Source: Bacteroidota bacterium (GTDB lineage Bacteria > Bacteroidota > Bacteroidia > Flavobacteriales > Flavobacteriaceae). Taken from it: a stretch of 64,000 nucleotides of DNA. Made by a program: the position numbers and the translations under genes. A model generated the notes under the pieces. It was given only the letters and a program-made list of their open reading frames with translations. It was not told the origin of the DNA and did not search any database. The stretch spans positions 111,578-175,577 of the forward strand of contig JAJRRO010000037.1 in NCBI GenBank assembly GCA_024279425.1, given 5' to 3'. Positions 52,207 to 62,104 of the stretch are shown piece after piece. Position 1 is the first letter of the stretch. Every line of letters begins with the position of its first letter.

Positions 52207-53724
52207 TTAGGAAGGATTTACCGATACGATTATTTCCTCCCCTTCTTCCAGTTCAACACTCGCATAGGAGTACAAACGACCGTGGGCTTTTCCTTGCATG
52301 CTTTTTATCTTTTCGCCGTTGACATATAAAAACTCATGTTCCCCTGGGAATTGGGCTGACCATTGTATGGCAATACCACTTAGATTAACGGCAATTGATT
52401 TGGAATTACCCTTATGTGTTACGCCTATTTTGTTTGATAGTATCGGAATGTTTTTCATTGCTGCCCAATCCTCGTTTTTTTCCATTCTAGGTAAGGTGGA
52501 GAAGGTATTTGAAGCAGCGTTTACATTAATACCCATTAACCCCCTGGTAAGGTGTTCGATAATGGTATATGAGTTTTCAGGATAGTCCCTTCTATGGTTA
52601 TTGCTGCTGCACAAATCGATGATCATTGTATTGGCCATCCCAGCATCACCATTTTCATAGAACATAATGGGCAAATACGACTTTAACTCCACAATTAATT
52701 TGTCAAAATTCAATGTGTAATCCGTAACAAGACCATTTACCTTTTCCTGGTCAGGTATGGCGTCAAAATAGTAGAGGTAATGGGAAAATGCCTGATTATC
52801 GCCAACCATGAAATAATCGAACGTATTATCGGCGTAAAGAATAGATCGGTATGCTTGTTTTTCAGTGTCCCACCAATATTCATCCAGGAATTCCTGTTCT
52901 TGTTGGGCTTTTTCTTTGTATTTTTTTGATTTGTCCAATTCGCCCCTAACTGCCAACATTTCAGAATAGGCCTTATATGCTGCAACAAGGGAAGCCGTCA
53001 TATCAATGCCAAGCAATGTTTCCCCTCGCCCACCTTCATTATAGGTAGGGATGCCCCGTTTATTGCCAAATTTCGAATCCTTGTTGTTTTTATCTGTATG
53101 CATGGAACGATCACGGTCTAAAACTTGGTCTAACCCCAAATTCCAATGATCAACATATTCATTTAGACTGAGTTCATAGAAATTAATGAAATCCGGATTT
53201 TCGATATATGCTTTGTTTCCTGTCCAATTGTAAAGCCGGTATGCATTATAGGTTACATCAAAATTAGCAGGGAGATTGTACCAAAAATCTTTATCATTTT
53301 CATAATCGACAGGAGCAGGTTTGTCGTGACGGTTAATTTCCCAGTACGAGCAATAATCCATTTCCTTTGAGATGTTTTGGGCGAACTTTGAGAACATATT
53401 GTAATTATGCTCGCTCAGTCCGAGGATTTCAGCGCCAATGGTCTGATGGGAAACATCGCGCATACAAAAAGCCTCTCTATTGGGAAGGGCCGCTTCGTAC
53501 CAATATCCTACGGGGTCTGTATCATCGTGGGCAAAGGAGAGCGCCTTGGCTTTGGCCCAGTCAAATGCCGAAACCAATTCTTGGTTTGAAGCATTGAATT
53601 TCAAGGAAGAGGTAATAGTCTTTTCATCTTTTTTAGTGATTTTTTTTGTGGGGTTACCGCAGCCGATTACAGCTGTTCCTATACTAAGAAGAAGAAAAGT
53701 CTTATATTCTTGATTGAATTTCAT
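52207..53724 (-). CDS. Six-hairpin glycosidase-like lipoprotein
   Basis: 505 residues with a lipoprotein signal ending in AVIGC. The region 60-430 has the (alpha/alpha)6 pattern of six-hairpin glycosidases: YWYEAALPNREAFCMRDVSHQ, WEINRHDKPAPVDYENDKDFWYNLPANFD, GIPTYNEGGRGETLLGID, with acidic residues in the usual catalytic region. A small C-terminal beta-sandwich follows (IQWSAQFPGEHEFLYVNGEKI). It may be a rhamnosidase- or glucuronidase-like enzyme; the specificity is not clear. Confidence 0.78.
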   Translation of the reverse strand: MKFNQEYKTFLLLSIGTAVIGCGNPTKKITKKDEKTITSSLKFNASNQELVSAFDWAKAKALSFAHDDTDPVGYWYEAALPNREAFCMRDVSHQTIGAEILGLSEHNYNMFSKFAQNISKEMDYCSYWEINRHDKPAPVDYENDKDFWYNLPANFDVTYNAYRLYNWTGNKAYIENPDFINFYELSLNEYVDHWNLGLDQVLDRDRSMHTDKNNKDSKFGNKRGIPTYNEGGRGETLLGIDMTASLVAAYKAYSEMLAVRGELDKSKKYKEKAQQEQEFLDEYWWDTEKQAYRSILYADNTFDYFMVGDNQAFSHYLYYFDAIPDQEKVNGLVTDYTLNFDKLIVELKSYLPIMFYENGDAGMANTMIIDLCSSNNHRRDYPENSYTIIEHLTRGLMGINVNAASNTFSTLPRMEKNEDWAAMKNIPILSNKIGVTHKGNSKSIAVNLSGIAIQWSAQFPGEHEFLYVNGEKIKSMQGKAHGRLYSYASVELEEGEEIIVSVNPS

Positions 53725-53962
53725 GTTGTAAATGGACTATTGGGATTCAATTTCCTGTATACTGTGAAGGTACCAAATACATCTGTTTTTCTTAGAGGCT
53801 GTTTTGAATTCTATCAATTGTTTTTCAATAACTCTTTTTGCGTACCATTTTGTTAAAATCTCTTCAAGTAGCCCAGCTATTATCATCTATTTTACCTCAT
53901 GTTGCATCAAAAATAGCCTATAATCCAGATAGAGCTATGGGATGAAGGTAAAGGAGGAAACA
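53725..53962. other. 238-bp intergenic region without recognised elements
   Basis: The sequence is AT-rich with no convincing reading frame, hairpin with T run or repeat. It must contain the promoter of the glycosidase-like gene and the end of the cupin transcript. Confidence 0.4.
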
Positions 53963-54397
53963 CTATTTCTCATATTTTTTAATCACTAAATATTTTAATT
54001 CCGTATCGCCAACATTCTTAATACCATGTTCAATATTAGGAGGGCAATAGAAACTGGTATATTGGCCAGCCAGTTTCGTTTTGCCATCAAGATAAAATTC
54101 AGCGGTACCTTCCAATATGAAAAAGAATTCGTCCTCAATATGTTTATGAGGTGGGTGGGTTGCTAAATGTGGAGCTACTACACTCATTTTGAGCGTTCTT
54201 CCATCTATAAAATCGGGATCGGCAAACCAAAATTGATATCCAACTTTAGTATTTTTTACGTTGTCCATCGAAAATTCTGTGACACAGTTTTCAATTGTGA
54301 ATTGCTTTTCAATCTTCACGGAATCTGGCTTATTTTGGGCCAATAATGAGTGGTAAGCCGTACATATTAAAAATAGAATTAAAAATACATTTTTCAT
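53963..54397 (-). CDS. Exported cupin-domain protein
   Basis: 144 residues with a signal peptide (about 1-20, ending in LLAQ). The single cupin domain shows the two motifs: HPPHKHIEDEFFFILEG (motif 1, two or three histidines and a glutamate) and PPNIEHGIKNVGD (motif 2, histidine). These bind a divalent metal. The enzyme reaction or sensor role is unknown. It is probably monocistronic. Confidence 0.85.
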   Translation of the reverse strand: MKNVFLILFLICTAYHSLLAQNKPDSVKIEKQFTIENCVTEFSMDNVKNTKVGYQFWFADPDFIDGRTLKMSVVAPHLATHPPHKHIEDEFFFILEGTAEFYLDGKTKLAGQYTSFYCPPNIEHGIKNVGDTELKYLVIKKYEK

Positions 54398-54506
54398 TTT
54401 GAGAGTTTTTGATGTACCTAATTGATGTTATCGTGTTGCCTTCAAGAATAATCGTTGAATTTAGACCTGTCCTAAAAAGGTGAAGGCTACATATTAAACC
54501 TAATAT

Positions 54507-55010
54507 CTATATTTTTTTTGCTTTAAATTTACCTTGGATAATTTCTATTGTTGTATTATCAATAGCATTAACTCCTGTAAACGAAAAAGTTCCCATCATA
54601 TAAGTAGCATTATTTTCAGATATTGTAACTGTTCCTGATGCCAAAGACTCATGTGCACCCCAATTATCAAAAGGAGAAATTTGTACGTACACTAAATTAA
54701 CTTCATTATCCATAGTAGTAAATGTTCCCGTTGCTGTTGCAGTAGGCAGGTGAAGTTGTACAGCAATATTATCACTACTTTCTTCAGCTCCTGATAATTG
54801 ATAGACATCATCTACACCAATCAATGCACCCACGGTCACCTTATTAAAGCTAGAAAATCCAACCCCGTCTATTAAAGCAGTCATAAAAGAATCTTCTCCA
54901 GTTGTGTCTGATGGTCTTATGCCTGATGGTTCATCTGAAATACAAAAAGTAAAGAATGAAAAGGTGGATACACTGAAAGTTAGAATTAGCATTACTTTTA
55001 AACTTTGCAT
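54507..55010 (-). CDS. DUF6252-like secreted beta-sandwich protein
   Basis: 167 residues with a signal peptide (about 1-24). The mature part is a beta-rich protein: FMTALIDGVGFSSFNKVTVGAL, IAVQLHLPTATATGTFTTMD, ASGTVTISENNATYMMGTFSFTG and a C-terminal INGKFKA-like strand, which resembles the DUF6252 family. Function unknown. Its codon use is more AT-rich than the preceding genes, in line with the accessory character of the following region. Confidence 0.7.
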   Translation of the reverse strand: MQSLKVMLILTFSVSTFSFFTFCISDEPSGIRPSDTTGEDSFMTALIDGVGFSSFNKVTVGALIGVDDVYQLSGAEESSDNIAVQLHLPTATATGTFTTMDNEVNLVYVQISPFDNWGAHESLASGTVTISENNATYMMGTFSFTGVNAIDNTTIEIIQGKFKAKKI

Positions 55011-55527
55011 TTAGAATAATTTTTAATCGATGCCTAATTCTATTTTAAGTCCTTTTTCGGCTTGTTCTGACTTTTAGTATGCCCCATCGGTTTGTATACG
55101 AATAGTAAGGGATTAAAACACACTTACTTTTCGGTTTAACACTTATCCAAATTTACAATTTTACCATTATTTTTTTAAACCGTCAAATTGTAAATTTGGC
55201 GGACTTTGTTAGTATGTACCAACTTTTTGTCTAGCACTTAACCCTTATTATTTTTATACATTGTGCCTGTTGCACAAGCTAGCGAAAAAAGTCGGTGTTG
55301 ATCATTGCCAATCGGGAGAATCGATCGTAACTTAAGGTGCCAGGGAAAGAAGGATCATCAAGAGAAGTTGTTCGCCCATTTTCAACTGAGCGACCGTATT
55401 CCAAAGGGTAATTTTATAGGCGGCTGAAATACTAAATTTAGAGAACTGGACTAGGGCTTTTCATAGGAGTTCTTTGTTGGCATTTCGTTTTTCCTTTATA
55501 TTTTATTCTACTCACCAGCTATTCTAT
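55011..55527. other. 517-bp intergenic region with an attC-like palindrome
   Basis: No gene is recognised. CCAAATTTACAATTT (55147-55161) and AAATTGTAAATTTGG (55185-55199) form a perfect 15-bp inverted repeat with a 23-nt loop, flanked by TAAC before it and GTTA after it. The second half (about 55260-55440) has a minus-strand open stretch (TSLDDPSFPGTLSYDRFSRL) that could be a fragment of a lost gene, but I could not name it. Confidence 0.45.
55147..55199. repeat. 15-bp perfect inverted repeat, attC-like
   Basis: The arms CCAAATTTACAATTT and AAATTGTAAATTTGG are separated by 23 nt; no T run follows. TAAC (about 55135) and GTTA (about 55208) lie outside the arms. The layout resembles an integron attC site, but this is a visual impression only. 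Confidence 0.5.
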
Positions 55528-57156
55528 TTAAGTAAGTTTTCCTTCGGCAAAAAGTCTTCTAATCTCTTTTTTGTCAAATTTGCCAACGCTAGTTTTTGGC
55601 ACTTCATTTATATAAATATAGTCTTTGGGAATCTGATATTTTACAAAGTCTCTCGATAAAAACCCCATTAGTTCTTCATCTAAAATTTCACTTTCATTAT
55701 TCACCAAGACTATTGAAGCCAAAGGTTTTTCTACCCATTTTTCGTCTGGTATCGCAATTACAGCAGCTTCTTTAATTTTAGGATGAGCCATTAAAGCAGA
55801 TTCCAATGCTACACTGGAGATCCATTCACCGCCACTTTTTATAAGGTCTTTGGTTCTATCCTTAATTTCCATATATCCATCTTCATCAATTGTGCTCACA
55901 TCACCTGTTTTAAACCAGCCATCTTCTGTAAAGCTTTCATGATTATTCGTTTTAAAATAGGAGCTTACGGTCCATGCCCCTTTTATTTGAAGTTCTCCCA
56001 TGGTTTTACCATCTGTTGGAGCCAAAGTCCCATCATCTGTTATAATCCTTAATTCCACACCTGGAAATGCAATACCTTGCTTAGCACGAATTTCGAGTTT
56101 TCCCTTATCGGATAATTGCTCATGTTTTGGTTGTAACCGGCTAAGTGTTCCCAAAGGTGATGTTTCAGTCATTCCCCAAGCTTGAACACCTTTTATTCCG
56201 AAATCTTTTTCAAAACCTTCAATAAGACTTTTAGGTAATGCCGAACCTCCTACAAGATATTCCTCAAGCGCTAGTTTCTCATTAGGTGGATCCTTCTTCA
56301 TAGCCTGGTAAATGCCTAACCAAATTGTTGGAACCCCATTAGCTTTAGTAACTTTCTCTTCTTTAAGAATTTTAATAATGGCTTCAGGTTGCAAATTAGA
56401 TGAGGGTAGTACCATGTTTGACCCAGACAAAAGACACATATAAGGGAAACCCCATGCCATTACATGAAATTGTGGTACAACCAATAAAATGGTATCTCTA
56501 TTACTATAATTTCCAGCATTTGGTGATAGAATATTAGAAGCATGCAAAAATGTAGACCTGTGAGAATACAAAACTCCTTTTGGTAAGCCTGTTGTTCCGC
56601 TTGTATAACACATAGAGCTAGCATCATTTTCATTTAACAAAGGCCACTCAATATCTTCAGATTGGTCTGCTAGCAAATCTTCATAATGTAATGTGTTTGG
56701 TAAAGTTGTAGTAAAATCTTTAGGTGCATTTATTATTACATAACATTCTACTGTTTCGAGTAGTGTAGTAATTTTTTCTAAAAGAGAGACTAATGTAGCA
56801 TCAACAAAAATGACTTTATCTTCTGAATTGTTGATTATAAATTCCGTTTGCTGGCTTGACAATCGAATATTTATAGTATGACAAACAGCTCCTATACCAG
56901 ATATCCCATAGTATAATTCAATATGGGGAGCGTGATTCCATGCAAAAGTGCCTACCATGTCTCCTTTCGTGATTCCTAATTTTTGTGTTAACGCATTGGC
57001 TAACTTCTTACAGCGTTTATACATATCACCAAAACGATACTCATGTCGTGTTCCATCTGGTAAATGGGATATTATTTTTTTATGATGAAAAACCCTATTA
57101 CCATATTCAAGAATAGTATTCGTTGTGAGTGGATAATTCATTATTAAACCTTCCAT
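55528..57156 (-). CDS. AMP-forming acyl-CoA synthetase
   Basis: 542 residues. Adenylate-forming motifs are present: P-loop CYTSGTTGLPKGVLYSH (about 185-201), WGMTETSP, GWFKTGDVSTIDEDGY and the catalytic lysine in PKTSVGKFDKKEIR. It is of the medium/long-chain fatty acid ligase group. The start could be the ATG at 57156 or one five codons later (MNYPL). It is isolated from other lipid genes and lies next to a truncated IS3 element, so acquisition by transfer is possible. Confidence 0.92.
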   Translation of the reverse strand: MEGLIMNYPLTTNTILEYGNRVFHHKKIISHLPDGTRHEYRFGDMYKRCKKLANALTQKLGITKGDMVGTFAWNHAPHIELYYGISGIGAVCHTINIRLSSQQTEFIINNSEDKVIFVDATLVSLLEKITTLLETVECYVIINAPKDFTTTLPNTLHYEDLLADQSEDIEWPLLNENDASSMCYTSGTTGLPKGVLYSHRSTFLHASNILSPNAGNYSNRDTILLVVPQFHVMAWGFPYMCLLSGSNMVLPSSNLQPEAIIKILKEEKVTKANGVPTIWLGIYQAMKKDPPNEKLALEEYLVGGSALPKSLIEGFEKDFGIKGVQAWGMTETSPLGTLSRLQPKHEQLSDKGKLEIRAKQGIAFPGVELRIITDDGTLAPTDGKTMGELQIKGAWTVSSYFKTNNHESFTEDGWFKTGDVSTIDEDGYMEIKDRTKDLIKSGGEWISSVALESALMAHPKIKEAAVIAIPDEKWVEKPLASIVLVNNESEILDEELMGFLSRDFVKYQIPKDYIYINEVPKTSVGKFDKKEIRRLFAEGKLT

Positions 57157-57214
57157 ATTAAAAAATTTGAATTATAATTTAATTCGTTTGCCCGAATTGT
57201 CGCAAAATAGTTAA

Positions 57215-57733
57215 TCAGCTTCCTTTTAATTCCAGGCTATCACTAAGGTCATAGCCTACGATTTTTCTTGAATACATGTCTGTGATCAGGGCCAGGTAAC
57301 AGAATCCGTTAATAGTTCTGATATAGGTAATATCGGAAGCCCATACTTGATTGGGTCTATTGATTTTTAAGTTTTTTATGCTGTTGTTGTATTTGTAGAA
57401 TCTATGATACGAATTGGTAATTCTTGAAGAATATTTTTTTCTTCTAACGAGCAACTCATTTTCTCTCAAGATACGGAATAGCCTGTCTCTACCTATTTTC
57501 AGGGGCTGTTTTTGAAAGTCTTGGTGTAGTGACTTCATCAGTTTTCTAGTACCTTCTCTGGGCAGGGTTCTTCTGCTTTTTCGAACAAGTTCAACAACGA
57601 TTTGTTCTACCTTTCTTTTCGCTAGATAACGTTTGTGGAATTTGTAATAGGCATCTCTTTTTAAAGAGAAAGCTTCACAAATAGTCTCAATATTGAACAG
57701 TCTTTCTTTTCTATTTTTTGGTGCTAATTTCAT
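57215..57733 (-). pseudogene. IS3-family transposase OrfB, 3' truncated
   Basis: 172 residues of an IS3 OrfB: helical N-terminus (ICEAFSLKRDAYYKFHKRYL) and the start of the DDE integrase core with NQVWASDITYI (first Asp) and LITDMYSRKIVGYDLSDSLE (second Asp). The frame ends right after SLELKGS, before the catalytic glutamate, which normally lies about 35 residues further. The 3' half of the gene and the right end of the element are therefore missing. Not functional as transposase. Confidence 0.9.
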
Positions 57734-57746
57734 TAGGGCTCGATGT

Positions 57747-58127
57747 TTAAGTTTTTTTTAATTCTTGAACATCTTTATATCCTAAGTTTTCAGCAGCTAC
57801 TTCAAGATAACTGTCGCTGACAAGCTTTTCTAGATCCTTTTTGACAAGAAGGTCTTTGAGTTGCTTTAGCTCTTTCTGTAGGGCCTTGATACGGGTTAAT
57901 TCATCGTCTGTTTGCACGGTTACACGGGTATTCATTAAATCTTTACGATCATACTTTTTAATCCATACGTTGATCGTATTGGATTGTATTCCGTAAGTTA
58001 ATGCAATTTGTCTTTTGGAATGGTTTCCTTTGGTAAGTTCTGCTAGAACCTTGAGCTTAAAGCTTTCGCTGTAACGTCTCACATATCCATCATTTTTATA
58101 CATATACATTTGGTTTTTTGTATACAT
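57747..58127 (-). CDS. IS3-family transposase OrfA
   Basis: 126 residues with the start at the first or a second ATG (MYKNDG). The helix-turn-helix (SFKLKVLAELTKGNHSKRQIALTYGI, NTINVWIKKYD) and a C-terminal leucine-zipper-like coiled coil (IKALQKELKQLKDLLVKKD) are the IS3 OrfA pattern. A run of eight A at its 3' end precedes OrfB by 13 nt. The OrfB frame is +1 relative to OrfA, so frameshift expression is not obvious. Confidence 0.88.
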   Translation of the reverse strand: MYTKNQMYMYKNDGYVRRYSESFKLKVLAELTKGNHSKRQIALTYGIQSNTINVWIKKYDRKDLMNTRVTVQTDDELTRIKALQKELKQLKDLLVKKDLEKLVSDSYLEVAAENLGYKDVQELKKT

Positions 58128-58296
58128 ATTTCAGGACGGGTCAGAATGTTCCCCATCGGTTTAGCTATGATTAGTTGCGCGTTAAAGTCGCAACCCATAC
58201 CAAGTATAAACATACGAAGAAAATCCGGTAGAATTTTCGGACTGACTCAAAACCAAGCAATTAATTACAGGTTTTTTTAAGGCCCTCTCCTACCTG

Positions 58297-59043
58297 TTAC
58301 AATTCTTTGATGTAAATATTCCTAAACTGTACTAAACTTGGCGGGCTATTCCATTCACCGTCCTTTTTACCGCCATGATGCTGCAAACCAATAGATCCTT
58401 TCTCAGGCAATCCGGGTAGATGGGCATTTTCCAATACGGTTTTCCCATTCAGCTCCACCGACAAATATTCCCCTCTAACTGTGATCTTAAATCTATTCCA
58501 TTCCCCAATATTATTATCTGCATTTGTTTTAGGCGTTACTCCGGCACGTACTTCCGGAGGCATTTTTTTATCCATTCGATATCCATAAACTTCTCCGGAG
58601 CCTATTGGCCAACACCAGATATTCACCTGGGACCTTCCTTGTCCACGAAGTAAAATCCCTGAATCAGAATCAGGCACGATGATTTTGATCTCTTCACCAT
58701 TTTCATCGAGTTTATGAGTACCATCAGGAAGAATGAACGGTACCCTGGGGTTTTCCCATGGGGTTGCCTTAATGCGCCAATCAACAAATAACACGAAATC
58801 CCCATACTCTTTCACGGTCCACAAATCTTTATCTTTTTTGGCTTCACTTTCAGCATCATAATCGATAACGCCATCAACTAATTTCCAATGGCCATTATCT
58901 CCTTCCGGAACTTTCCAATTCGTAAAATCATTGCCATTAAATATTGATAAAAACCCATCAGGCACATCATTTCTGTTTTGAGCTGATAACAGGTAATTAC
59001 AACCTAAAAAAATCAGGGTAAGGAATAAAAATTTTGTCTTCAT
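58297..59043 (-). CDS. DUF1080 (3-keto-disaccharide hydrolase-like) exported protein
   Basis: 248 residues with a signal peptide ending in LLSAQ. The family core is clear: FLSIFNGNDFTNWKVPEGDN, WKLVDGVIDYD, FVLFVDWRIK, SGILLRGQGRSQVNIWCWP, GEWNRFKITVRGEYLSVELNGK and GSIGLQHHGG, the concanavalin-like sandwich DUF1080. Some members hydrolyse 3-keto-glycosides. It fits the ThuA/dehydrogenase fusions in the window, which are thought to act on the same class of oxidised sugars, but no operon links them. Confidence 0.9.
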   Translation of the reverse strand: MKTKFLFLTLIFLGCNYLLSAQNRNDVPDGFLSIFNGNDFTNWKVPEGDNGHWKLVDGVIDYDAESEAKKDKDLWTVKEYGDFVLFVDWRIKATPWENPRVPFILPDGTHKLDENGEEIKIIVPDSDSGILLRGQGRSQVNIWCWPIGSGEVYGYRMDKKMPPEVRAGVTPKTNADNNIGEWNRFKITVRGEYLSVELNGKTVLENAHLPGLPEKGSIGLQHHGGKKDGEWNSPPSLVQFRNIYIKEL

Positions 59044-59170
59044 GATATATTGCGTTTTTAAATAATATTGTAGAGGTCAGTAGCTAGTTACTAATTAATT
59101 CTGTTTGATAAACTTTCTCTGCATTGATCATTTTGGTTATCAGGTTGTTAAATAATGTGCTCTACCGTTT

Positions 59171-59216
59171 TGTGTATGGTATTGTAGCATCCCGAAGGGT
59201 GCTGTGAAGTTACACA
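59171..59216. repeat. Imperfect palindrome between DUF1080 and CehA-like genes
   Basis: TGTGTA (59171-59176) pairs with TACACA (59211-59216), and inside it AGCATCCC (59186-59193) with GGGTGCT (59197-59203, one bulge). There is no T run. Similar hairpins flank the neighbouring genes, which gives this region a cassette-like look. Confidence 0.5.
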
Positions 59217-59241
59217 TTGTTGAGGAGTGTTTAATATTAAT

Positions 59242-61671
59242 TTATTTCTTGTTTCCACCCACAATTCTTACCAATTTTTCCCTTGCCTTAGAAAAATGGT
59301 CACTTAGATTAGGGGTTTGCTTTTCCCCATAACTTTGTTTCATTCGTTTTTCTGAGACCTCTAATATTTTGAGGAGCTTATTTGCAGCATCAATTTTAGC
59401 ATTGGGTATTGTGCTACCAATTTCATTAAACCATATGGGTGAACTCTCAGCGAATATGTAACTGTCCATCATAGGCCATTCAGACGTACTACCTGAAACT
59501 CTTGCTGTTACCCATCCTCCTTTTGGAATTTCAATGGAGCCACTATAGGTTTCACTGTTGCCATTCTTACTTTTTTTCGTCAAAACCACATCTCCATTAA
59601 CGAATATTTCTACCTTTTCATATGAAATGGGAGAATGGACTTTCAGTTTCCAATTGGCTTTTTCACTTTTCGATTTAATGACGTCACTCACTTCGTAATC
59701 TTCCACTGAGAATAGAATCTGTGGACCATTGCTCACAAAACTTCTTCCTTTTCTTAGGGCTTCTAAGTAATTCTCGACAGTTAATTTTCCCTCGGGTTTT
59801 ACATATACCCTTGTTGCTCCAATTGCCATAGTTCTATAAAGGTCGTTCATGACATCACTGCCTGCAGATAGGGCAATAGGAATGCCAAGGTTGAGAAATT
59901 CGTGCCATAGTGCGGCAGTACCAATTTCATCTGTCCATAGACATCCCAATTCTAAAATATCTACTTCTCCCATAACAGCGTCAGCTATTAATAAAATGGG
60001 TATGGAACTAGCACCACCTTCTTTAAATGGATCTTTTATGGAAACAGGATGAACATAACCTCCTAATCCACCTTGTTTACGGGCAAACCGAAGAGGTTCG
60101 GCATTAAGTCTGTCTTCTACTCCATAAATATCATAGTATGGCCCCCACACCCAAGGCCAGTATAGCTCTTTAGTGCCAATTAAATTTAAATGACCGAAAA
60201 AATGCGAACGTATCTCTTGTCCAAATGATATAATTGGTACGTCTTCAATTTTCCAATCCAAAAGGTCTTGTTCAAGAAATCGATTTCCAAGATTAGCTAC
60301 CAAAGGAAAAGCAATATCTATTTCTTCTGCTTTGAGGTCTAATAGAATATCTTCAGGATCTAATTGATTGGTTCCTCCATAATTTAGATGAAAATGGTTA
60401 TCGGCAGAATACCAACCATCTTTATTGGCATTCCAAATTCTATTTAGATTTATTTCCGTTGTTGTAGAGCCTTCTTCTAATTTAATTTCTTGAACTTGTT
60501 TAGTAGTAGAAAAGCCATGCACTGCCATGATCGTCAGGGTGCCAAGTGGAGCTTCTATTTCAATTTCTCCGGGTGAATAGAAAAAAACAATTCCATTTTG
60601 TCCTTCGGAATGTATACTACCAGACTCAGGAATAATTGGATGTCCATTTTGATCAATAATACTCATTCTAACAGCTTCCGTTTTTCCATCAACGCGACTG
60701 GTGATTTTTAGCTTTCCAGTAGCTGTACCCCAATCCCATTTCTTGACAGATAATACCTCAGGTGAACCTCCATATACAGATATTCTTTTCATTTCTGAAG
60801 TCTGTTTTTTGTTATTTTCAGTAAAATAAATCCATTGACCATCATAACTGAATTTAGGGGATAATGGGAGTCCTTCACTTTTGGTAAGAAGCATTTTGCT
60901 TTTGGGAATTGAGATATTTAATAAGTGAAGCTCATAATCATCCCCATTAGGCCATGTATATGCCAAAGTTTTGTTGTCTTGAGACAGTGTAAAAGCCGCT
61001 TGAGATACAAAATTCTCCTCGACTAAAGCAGAGGAGGTGCCATTTTCTATATCCAACAATTCTATTGAATCATAGGAAAATCCATTTTTATGCAGGTAAA
61101 CAACATAGTCACCTTGACGTGTTGGTACTGGAAGACGCTCAAGGCTATTTTCTTGAGTTAAAATGGTACTCTCTAAAGAGGTGAGATTTATTTTCCAAAG
61201 GTCAAATGATCCGTTTTTTGCCGATGAGTAATAAATAACATTTCCGTTTGCTGAAAAAATTGGATCTAGATCTAAAGCATTTGAGTCGACCAGGATAGTT
61301 TCTTTTTTGGAATTTAAATCTAGAACAACCAAATGAGTGTCAACCCCATTATCTCGAACAAAAACTATTTTATTTCCGTCTGGTGACCAATTGGGTCTCG
61401 AATCAATATCTGGAGAAAAAGTTATCCTTTTGGCTTCTAATGTTTTAAGATTCATCATCCATAACCAACCTTTAGCCGAAAAAACGACTTGATTATTTAA
61501 AGGAGATGGTGCAGGATCTGCAGGACCTGAATTTAAGACTGGCAGTTCATATCCTTCTAAATAAACGTGATGCCCATATCCATCCACTTTTGGATATCGG
61601 TTCTGCCATTGAGCATTTACAGAATAGGTTATTAAAAGAAGTAAACTGAAAATAATATTAAAATTCCTCAT
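59242..61671 (-). CDS. Exported TolB-like propeller / CehA-McbA-type PHP metallohydrolase
   Basis: 809 residues from ATG at 61671, which gives a signal peptide ending in SVNAQ. The N-terminal 360 residues are a TolB/WD40-type propeller (RPNWSPDGNKIVFVRD, DPIFSANGNVIYYSSAKNGSFDLW, SPKFSYDGQWIYFTEN). The C-terminal part is a PHP-type metallohydrolase: YSADNHFHLNYGGT (HxH), GGYVHPVS and SAGSDVMND supply metal ligands. Members named CehA/McbA hydrolyse carbamate esters; the substrate here is unknown. It is a single-gene unit bounded by palindromes. Confidence 0.85.
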   Translation of the reverse strand: MRNFNIIFSLLLLITYSVNAQWQNRYPKVDGYGHHVYLEGYELPVLNSGPADPAPSPLNNQVVFSAKGWLWMMNLKTLEAKRITFSPDIDSRPNWSPDGNKIVFVRDNGVDTHLVVLDLNSKKETILVDSNALDLDPIFSANGNVIYYSSAKNGSFDLWKINLTSLESTILTQENSLERLPVPTRQGDYVVYLHKNGFSYDSIELLDIENGTSSALVEENFVSQAAFTLSQDNKTLAYTWPNGDDYELHLLNISIPKSKMLLTKSEGLPLSPKFSYDGQWIYFTENNKKQTSEMKRISVYGGSPEVLSVKKWDWGTATGKLKITSRVDGKTEAVRMSIIDQNGHPIIPESGSIHSEGQNGIVFFYSPGEIEIEAPLGTLTIMAVHGFSTTKQVQEIKLEEGSTTTEINLNRIWNANKDGWYSADNHFHLNYGGTNQLDPEDILLDLKAEEIDIAFPLVANLGNRFLEQDLLDWKIEDVPIISFGQEIRSHFFGHLNLIGTKELYWPWVWGPYYDIYGVEDRLNAEPLRFARKQGGLGGYVHPVSIKDPFKEGGASSIPILLIADAVMGEVDILELGCLWTDEIGTAALWHEFLNLGIPIALSAGSDVMNDLYRTMAIGATRVYVKPEGKLTVENYLEALRKGRSFVSNGPQILFSVEDYEVSDVIKSKSEKANWKLKVHSPISYEKVEIFVNGDVVLTKKSKNGNSETYSGSIEIPKGGWVTARVSGSTSEWPMMDSYIFAESSPIWFNEIGSTIPNAKIDAANKLLKILEVSEKRMKQSYGEKQTPNLSDHFSKAREKLVRIVGGNKK

Positions 61672-61701
61672 GATTTTTTCGAAATCAACTATTAATACTT
61701 C

Positions 61702-61748
61702 ACAACGACCTGCTAAACACAACATCTGCGATAGCAGGGTACGAGTTG
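61702..61748. repeat. attC-like palindrome upstream of the CehA-like gene
   Basis: CCTGCTA (61709-61715) pairs with TAGCAGG (61732-61738) around a 16-nt loop; CAAC before it (from 61704) and GTTG after it (61745-61748) can pair as an outer stem. It lies 31 bp from the ATG of the gene to its left. Confidence 0.5.
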
Positions 61749-62104
61749 GGGCGTTGGCGTGGTTTTTAAGGAAATATAGTAAAATCTTTTAACTATCGTT
61801 TGAAAATCTGACTGTTGATATAGAGATAGGTTTCAATAGATAGTTTACCAAGAAGGTTGCGTAGCGGATGTATCTTATGGGGTTTTGCGCATGCTGCCTC
61901 TGGCAGGGTATTGTGAGTGAAAATTAGGGAACCATGCTGATAGCTATCGAGAGCTTTTAGCTTATGGTATAGCACGTTGACCGTTTGAGCTGAGGTGGCG
62001 GCATGTTCACTTTATCCGATTTCGCCAAAAACCTCTTGGATCGGCTCGATACCTTGTCCACAGGCCCTGAAAAAGTAAGATTGCAGCACCCGTGTGTAAA
62101 AAAA

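Larger units (their letters stand above)
57215..58150 (-). mobile_element. Truncated IS3-family insertion sequence
   Basis: It consists of OrfA, OrfB remnant and a left end near 58138-58150, where the minus strand reads TGACCCGTCCTGAAATATG, a typical start of flavobacterial IS3 elements. The opposite inverted repeat and the catalytic glutamate region are absent, and the acyl-CoA synthetase gene begins 59 bp from the break. No target duplication can be shown. Confidence 0.8.

Noticed and set aside
55260..55440. Minus-strand peptide SLDDPSFPGTLSYDRFSRL read as an IS982-type transposase remnant
   Set aside because: The similarity is limited to a few residues, no catalytic acid is present and the frame is short, so I could not support the family.
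57747..58127. Programmed -1 frameshift between OrfA and OrfB at the A8 run
   Set aside because: The frame relation is +1 (or -2), not -1, so the usual IS3 mechanism cannot be claimed here.
61793..61975. 60-codon frame as a conserved small protein
   Set aside because: It lies in palindrome-rich intergenic DNA, has no recognised homologue and no clear start signal.
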